Source: JBOGTC01 sp050692055
Lineage (GTDB): Bacteria; Chloroflexota; Limnocylindria; QHBO01
Assembly (NCBI GenBank): GCA_050692055.1
Contig: JBOGTC010000157.1
Span: forward strand, 1-21,124
DNA length: 21,124 bases
Reading direction: 5' to 3'
Shown here in pieces: positions 16,856 through 21,124 of the stretch; position 1 is the first letter of the stretch; every line of letters begins with the position of its first letter. The notes beneath the pieces are model-generated. The model did no database searches and had not been told where the DNA came from. It worked only from the letters and a program-made list of their open reading frames with translations. A program made the position numbers and the translations under genes.

Positions 16856-17742
16856 ACCTGGCACCTCGGGCAGAAGTGGGTGCTGCGCTGGCCGACGAGG
16901 ATGCGGCTGATCGGCCGTCCGCATCGGTAGCAGGGCTCGTCGGTCCGACGGTAGACCATCAGCCGCTCGGCGTTGTCCCCGGGCTCGCCATCGGCTCCCA
17001 CGTAGTCGCTGAAGCTGGCGCCCCGGTTCGCGATCGCCTGCCGCAGAACCTTCTTGATGGACCGATGCAGACGCCGCACGTCGTCCCGCGTCAGCTCGTC
17101 CGCCCGCCGCAGCGGATGCAGCCGGGCCCGCCACAGCGCCTCGTCGGCGTAGATGTTGCCCACGCCGGCCACGAACGACTGGTCGAGCAGGAGCGTCTTG
17201 AGCCGCGCGCTGCGACGCCGCAGCCGCTCCGCGAGGCGCTCGGCGCTGAATCCGGCGCTGAGCGGCTCCGGCCCGTGCCCGCTGAACACCTCGCCGATGC
17301 GGTAGCGCCGCCCGCCCTCCGCGACCCGCCGGCTCCGCGTGCCGCGCCCGCCGCCCACGCTGCGCAGTCCCCCACCCGGCCACAGGCCGATACGGCCGAA
17401 CTTGCGCACGTCCCGGTACCGCAGCTCGCGACCATCGTCCAGGGCAAAGACGACCCGCGCGTACGGGTCGGCGGGCGTTCCGGGGGCGGCCACGATCAGA
17501 GCACCGGTCATGCGGAGCGCCACGGTCATGACCCGGCCATCCTCCAGGTGCAGCAGGACCGTCTTCGCCCTGCGGCTCACCCGCCGTACCGTGGCGCCGC
17601 TGATCTCGGCCACGAAGCGCTCCGCCGGCTGGGGATGGCGGATTGTCCGCTCCCAGTGAACTTCCGCATCGACGATGGTGGCGCCCGCGACCCAGCGCTG
17701 CACGTCGCGCGCGACGGTCTCGACCTCGGGGAGCTCCGGCAT
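16852..17742 (-). CDS. mutM: formamidopyrimidine-DNA glycosylase
   Basis: MutM (Fpg) removes oxidised purines such as 8-oxoguanine and nicks the site by beta/delta elimination. The 296-residue protein starts MPELPEVET, so the catalytic proline P2 and E3 are in place; the lysine in RRAKTVLL (K60), the H2TH segment QSFVAGVGNIYADEALW (188-204) and a C-terminal zinc finger with Cys271, 274, 291 and 294 are also present, with R286 in the finger loop. Compared with the usual ~270 residues it carries an extra Gly/Arg-rich linker (about 123-147) between the N-terminal domain and the helical domain. ATG 17742 is fixed by the catalytic proline. It lies 44 bases after polA, and its stop overlaps coaE. 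Confidence 0.97.
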   Translation of the reverse strand: MPELPEVETVARDVQRWVAGATIVDAEVHWERTIRHPQPAERFVAEISGATVRRVSRRAKTVLLHLEDGRVMTVALRMTGALIVAAPGTPADPYARVVFALDDGRELRYRDVRKFGRIGLWPGGGLRSVGGGRGTRSRRVAEGGRRYRIGEVFSGHGPEPLSAGFSAERLAERLRRRSARLKTLLLDQSFVAGVGNIYADEALWRARLHPLRRADELTRDDVRRLHRSIKKVLRQAIANRGASFSDYVGADGEPGDNAERLMVYRRTDEPCYRCGRPISRILVGQRSTHFCPRCQV

Positions 17743-17786
17743 GCGGTGGAGTGTGCCGCATTCCTGCCCGAGCGCGACCGACGAGC

Positions 17787-20675
17787 CTACGCCCCCAGCG
17801 GCGCCTCGAGTGCCTCCTCGGCCTCTTTCTGCGCCACCTCGGCAGCGGAGCGCGCAACGCGGCGCCACCCTCCGGCGCCATCATCCTCGAGCCGGTCCAT
17901 GTGCTCCCAGTCGGTCCCGACCTTGAGGTCGACGGTGAGCGGCACGTCGAGCGGGAGCGCCGCCTCCATGACCTCGCGGGCGAGCGAGGCCAGGATCGGC
18001 AGCTCGGCCTCATCGGTCTCGAAGACGAGCTCGTCGTGAACCTGGAGCAGCATGCGGGAGGCGAGGCCGCGTTCGCGCATGGCGGCATCCAGCCGCACCA
18101 TGGCGATCTTCATGCCGTCGGCGGCGGTGCCCTGGATCGGCATGTTGATGGCCATCCGCTCGCCGGATGCCCGCAGCGACGAGTTGCGCGCAGTGAGCTC
18201 CGGGATGTAGCGCCGGCGGCCCAGCAGCGTCGTGACGAACCCGCGGTCGCGCGCCAGGATCTTCATCTCGACGGTATAGCGGCGGATCCCCTCGTAGGCG
18301 GCGAAGTAGTCGGCGATGAAGCGCTGCGCCTCCTCCCTCGGGATCTTCAGCCGATCGGCGAGGCCGAAGTCGCTCATGCCGTAGGCGATGCCGTAGTTCA
18401 CCATCTTGGCGAGGCTGCGCACGTGCGGCGTGATGTCCTCCGGCGCCACGCCCAGGACACGGGCCGCGGCGGCGACGTGGATGTCGTGGTGCGCCTCGAA
18501 GTCGGCCTTGAGCCCGGGGTCGCCGGACACGTGCGCCAGGATGCGGAGCTCTTGCTGCGAGTAATCGGCGCCAAGCAGCAGCTTGCCCTGCCCTGCCACG
18601 AAGGCCCGGCGGATGCGGCGCCCCATGGCCGTGCGGATGGGGATGTTCTGCAGGTTTGGATCGGTGCTCGAGAGGCGACCGGTGGCGGCGACCGCCTGCT
18701 GGTAGGTGGTGTGCAGCCGTCCTTCGCCGTCCACCAGGCCCGGCAGGGCATCCACGTAGGTGGACTTCAGCTTCGCGATCTGCCGATGCTCCAGGATGAG
18801 CGCCGCCACCTCGTGCTGCGACCGGAGCTCCTCCAGGACCGATGCGTCTGTCGAGCGGCCGGTCCGCGTCCGCTTCGTTGTCGGCAGTCCGAGCTCGTCG
18901 AACAGGACCTGCTCGAGCTGCTTCGGCGAGCCGATGTTGAACTCGCGTCCCACCAGCTGGTAGATGCGCGTCTCCAGCTGGGCGAGCTGCGCGCCGAACT
19001 CCTCGCTCATGGCGTCGAGCACCTTGCGGTCGATGGCCACGCCGGCCAGCTCCATCCGCGCCAGGACCGGCAGGAGCGGCATCTCCAGCTCGTCAAAGAG
19101 GCCGGTGAGTAGCGCGTCGGCCAGCTCGGCCTCGAGCGCGGGCTTGACCAGCAGGGCGGTCATCGCCTCGCCGGCAGCGCGACGGGCGCAGGATCCCTCC
19201 TCCGCCCCGGTCTCGGGGTTGAGCGGTTTCGGCGGCAGGTCGGCGGCATACCGGTTCGCCGCGAGGTCGTCGAGCGTCTGGGCGCGCAACGCCGGATTGA
19301 GCATGTAGCCCGCCACCAGCGTGTCGAAGCAGGCGCCCGCAACCGCCGCGCCGCGCGCGGCCAGCATGACGACGAGCTGCTTGAGATCGTGGCCGACGAG
19401 CGGACGGTCGTCACGGGCGAACCAGTCCGGCAATGGTCGATCGCCGCTCCACGGCAGGTACCAGCTGCTGCCGTCGGCGCCGGCGAGAGCGATGCCGAAG
19501 AGCTGCCGTCCCAGCGGCCGTCCGGCGCCGGCCGACCAGCCCAGGCCGATCGCCTCGCCGCGCGCGGCCAGCCAGGCGTCGAGCTCGGCCAGGTCGCCAT
19601 CGGTCCTCACGATGCGCGGATCGACGTGCTCGATCGCCCCGCCCGGATCTGCCAGCGGATCCGGCTGGGCGCGCGGCGCGGCGGTTGAGGCGCCATCGGT
19701 CTGCGCGGATGCTCCGGCGGCCGCCCTGGCGAGGAGGTCGAGCGACAGCTGCAGCCCGCCCTTCGTATCCTGCTCCGGGCTGTCGTACCCGGTGGGAGCG
19801 ATACTCGACGGCGGCAGCCGGTCGATGAGCGAGCGGAACTCGAGCTCCCGGAAGCGCTGCGCCACCGCGCGCCGGTCGTAGCGGCCGGTCCGCGCCTCGT
19901 CGAGGTCGAGCTGCACCGGCAGGTCGGTCAGGATGCGGCCGATCTCGCGGCTCATGAACGCCGACTCGCGGTGCTCCGCCAGCCGGTCGCGCAGCTTGCC
20001 CTTCACCTCGTCGAGGTGCTCGTAGATGCCGTCCAGCGTGCCGAACTGCTGGAGCAGCGTGATCGCCGTCTTCTCCCCCACGCCGGGCACGCCGGGAATG
20101 TTGTCCGACGTGTCGCCTTTGAGCGCCTTGTAGTCGAGCATCTGGTCAGGGCGCAGGCCGTAGCGCTCATCGACGCGCGCCTCGTCGTAGATGACGGTGG
20201 AGGCGACGCCCATCCGGGTGGTGAGAAGCCGCACGTGGTCGTCCACCAGCTGGAGCCCGTCCAGGTCGCCCGAGACGATCATCGTGTCCACGCCGGCCGC
20301 GGTCGCCTGCTTGCTGAGCGTGCCGATCACGTCGTCCGCCTCGTATCCCTCGAGCTCCCGGATCGGCATGCTCATCATGGCGGCGATCTCGCGCACCAGG
20401 GGGAACTGGCTGCGAAGGTCGTCCGGCATGGAGGGCCGTCCGGCCTTGTACTCGGGGTAGGCATCGAACCGGAACTGCGGCTTGCCGACGTCGAAGCTGA
20501 CCATCGCGTAGTCCGGCTTCACGTCCTGCATCCCGCGCAGCACGATCTGCAGGAACCCGAACGCGGCGTTCACCAGGGTCCCGTCCGAGGTGGTCAGCGG
20601 CGGCAACGCGAAGTAGCCGCGATAGACCAGGCTCGGGCCGTCGATGAGCATGAGGAGGGGTCGACGTTCGGGCAT
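17787..20675 (-). CDS. polA: DNA polymerase I
   Basis: PolA fills repair gaps and removes RNA primers. The 962-residue protein has the 5'-nuclease domain (about 1-290; IDGPSLVYRGYFALP, FDVGKPQFRFDAYPEYKAGR, EADDVIGTL, KGDTSDNIPGVPGVGEKTA), a linker rich in Ala and Pro (about 300-350), a 3'-5' exonuclease-like domain (about 350-500) and the polymerase domain. The exonuclease part lacks the DxE motif: the expected strand reads AIGLGWSAGAG, so proofreading is probably lost, as in Taq-type enzymes. Polymerase motif A is LLGADYSQQELR (D703), motif B KMVNYGIAYG (757-766) and motif C QVHDELVFE (D881). Tyr761 replaces the Phe found at the O-helix position in E. coli, a change known to allow dideoxynucleotides. 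ATG 20675 is chosen by fit to the family; an upstream in-frame start at 20723 lies before the -10 box. Confidence 0.97.
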   Translation of the reverse strand: MPERRPLLMLIDGPSLVYRGYFALPPLTTSDGTLVNAAFGFLQIVLRGMQDVKPDYAMVSFDVGKPQFRFDAYPEYKAGRPSMPDDLRSQFPLVREIAAMMSMPIRELEGYEADDVIGTLSKQATAAGVDTMIVSGDLDGLQLVDDHVRLLTTRMGVASTVIYDEARVDERYGLRPDQMLDYKALKGDTSDNIPGVPGVGEKTAITLLQQFGTLDGIYEHLDEVKGKLRDRLAEHRESAFMSREIGRILTDLPVQLDLDEARTGRYDRRAVAQRFRELEFRSLIDRLPPSSIAPTGYDSPEQDTKGGLQLSLDLLARAAAGASAQTDGASTAAPRAQPDPLADPGGAIEHVDPRIVRTDGDLAELDAWLAARGEAIGLGWSAGAGRPLGRQLFGIALAGADGSSWYLPWSGDRPLPDWFARDDRPLVGHDLKQLVVMLAARGAAVAGACFDTLVAGYMLNPALRAQTLDDLAANRYAADLPPKPLNPETGAEEGSCARRAAGEAMTALLVKPALEAELADALLTGLFDELEMPLLPVLARMELAGVAIDRKVLDAMSEEFGAQLAQLETRIYQLVGREFNIGSPKQLEQVLFDELGLPTTKRTRTGRSTDASVLEELRSQHEVAALILEHRQIAKLKSTYVDALPGLVDGEGRLHTTYQQAVAATGRLSSTDPNLQNIPIRTAMGRRIRRAFVAGQGKLLLGADYSQQELRILAHVSGDPGLKADFEAHHDIHVAAAARVLGVAPEDITPHVRSLAKMVNYGIAYGMSDFGLADRLKIPREEAQRFIADYFAAYEGIRRYTVEMKILARDRGFVTTLLGRRRYIPELTARNSSLRASGERMAINMPIQGTAADGMKIAMVRLDAAMRERGLASRMLLQVHDELVFETDEAELPILASLAREVMEAALPLDVPLTVDLKVGTDWEHMDRLEDDGAGGWRRVARSAAEVAQKEAEEALEAPLGA

Positions 20676-20686
20676 CGGTGGCGATG

Positions 20687-20692
20687 AGTCTA
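20687..20692 (-). promoter_or_regulatory. polA -10 box, near-leaderless start
   Basis: TAGACT on the minus strand ends 11 bases before the polA ATG, without a Shine-Dalgarno sequence. It supports ATG 20675 over the in-frame start at 20723. A GACCGATG motif begins next to it at 20693. Confidence 0.4.
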
Positions 20693-20754
20693 GACCGATG
20701 GCGGCGTTGCCCGCCGCCCTCATCCGAGCCGGGCGGCGGCCCCGGCGGGCGCCG

Positions 20755-20760
20755 TAGAAT
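20755..20760 (+). promoter_or_regulatory. -10 box of the J-domain gene
   Basis: TAGAAT ends 9 bases before the ATG at 20770, again with no Shine-Dalgarno sequence. The upstream DNA is very GC-rich, with GGCGGC/GCCGCC (20700-20718) able to pair, and no -35 box is recognisable. Confidence 0.45.
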
Positions 20761-20769
20761 CCGTCAACG

Positions 20770-21124
20770 ATGCCCGACCGACGCGCCGTCGATCCCTACG
20801 CCATCCTCGGCGTCCCTCGAACCGCCACGCCGCTCCAGGTGGCTCGCGCCCACCGGCACCTGGCCAAGCGCTTCCATCCCGATCTCCATCCCGAGCGAGT
20901 CGCCGATGCCAGCGATCGGATGCGTCGCGTCAACGACGCGTGGCACATCCTCTCGAACCCGGTCCGCCGCGCCGACTACGACCGCCTGCATCCTTCGGCC
21001 GGAACGGGCCTCGCATCCGCCGCCGGCGCTCCCCGCGGCCATTGGGGCGCCTCGCGCTCGCCGATCCGCGCCGCAGCGCCGACCTCGACCCGCACCTGGG
21101 CGACGTGGCGCGCGACTGCCGCCG
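20770..21124 (+). CDS. DnaJ-domain protein, C-terminus beyond window edge
   Basis: J-domain proteins stimulate the ATPase of an Hsp70 (DnaK) partner. The visible 118 codons begin MPDRRAVDPYAILGVPRTAT and contain HPD at residues 36-38 (KRFHPDLHPE), then MRRVNDAWHILSNPVRRADYDR (51-72), completing the J domain. From about residue 75 the chain becomes an Ala/Ser/Pro/Arg-rich linker and runs off the window. There is no sign yet of a Gly/Phe region or zinc domain, so it is more likely a J-domain-only or membrane J protein than DnaJ itself. It is transcribed away from polA, from a TAGAAT box 9 bases before the ATG. Confidence 0.85.
   Translation, partial: MPDRRAVDPYAILGVPRTATPLQVARAHRHLAKRFHPDLHPERVADASDRMRRVNDAWHILSNPVRRADYDRLHPSAGTGLASAAGAPRGHWGASRSPIRAAAPTSTRTWATWRATAA

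Noticed and set aside
16280..18088. A 602-codon frame that would fuse coaE to an upstream extension
   Set aside because: The extension is out of frame over mutM and polA; the CoaE P-loop begins at residue 8 from ATG 16855, which is the family's normal start.
17643..19112. A 489-codon plus-strand frame opposite polA and mutM
   Set aside because: It crosses the boundary between two genuine genes and has no recognisable motif.
20675..20723. A longer N-terminus for PolA
   Set aside because: It would include the -10 box, and the family starts at MPERRPLLMLIDG-like sequence.

Overview
This window is high-GC bacterial DNA (roughly two thirds G+C by eye) with densely packed genes on both strands. 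I suspect a Chloroflexota-type or similar deep-branching Gram-positive-like organism. The reasons are the polA-mutM-coaE cluster, a GAACN4GTTC-type LexA box, start codons placed just after a TAGNNT -10 box with no Shine-Dalgarno sequence, and a Tad-type pilus module with long TadG-like extracellular domains. The taxonomic placement is inference and was not tested.

Layout. 1-344 (minus): two tiny zinc-ribbon proteins, one cut by the window edge and one apparently frameshifted. 539-1465 (plus): the C-terminal part of a UvrD/Rep-type helicase that begins abruptly at motif III, so a remnant. 1690-4626 (minus): full-length uvrA with a LexA-type box over its promoter. 4627-5464: an 840-base gene-poor stretch with two copies of a 17-base palindromic sequence, four degenerate copies of a TTTTGCACCnGGAGTCG element and a 10-bp hairpin, followed by a small hypothetical ORF. 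5797-8608 (plus): a three-gene ABC-2 export operon (ATPase and two permeases) behind a recognisable promoter. 8609-8866: tandem large hairpins. 8867-12846 (minus): uvrB, a HicB/DinB-like two-domain protein, a UDG-superfamily protein and a membrane-anchored hypothetical protein, apparently one transcription unit. 12974-16277 (plus): TadE-like, TadG-like and CpaB genes. 16280-20675 (minus): polA-mutM-coaE. 20770 to the end (plus): the start of a J-domain protein.

The genes mostly serve genome maintenance. UvrA and UvrB recognise and load on bulky lesions. MutM and the UDG-like protein start base excision. PolA, with an apparently inactive proofreading domain, fills gaps. A helicase remnant sits beside uvrA. 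The export operon and pilus genes interrupt the repair genes.

The most unusual signal spans the whole window. The octamer GACCGATG (or CATCGGTC) occurs 19 times by my count, where base composition predicts about 0.8. It lies in several reading frames, on both strands and in intergenic DNA, and no copy falls in the 4 kb holding the Tad genes. This density resembles an uptake-type or other genome-wide signature motif. I know of no description of it.
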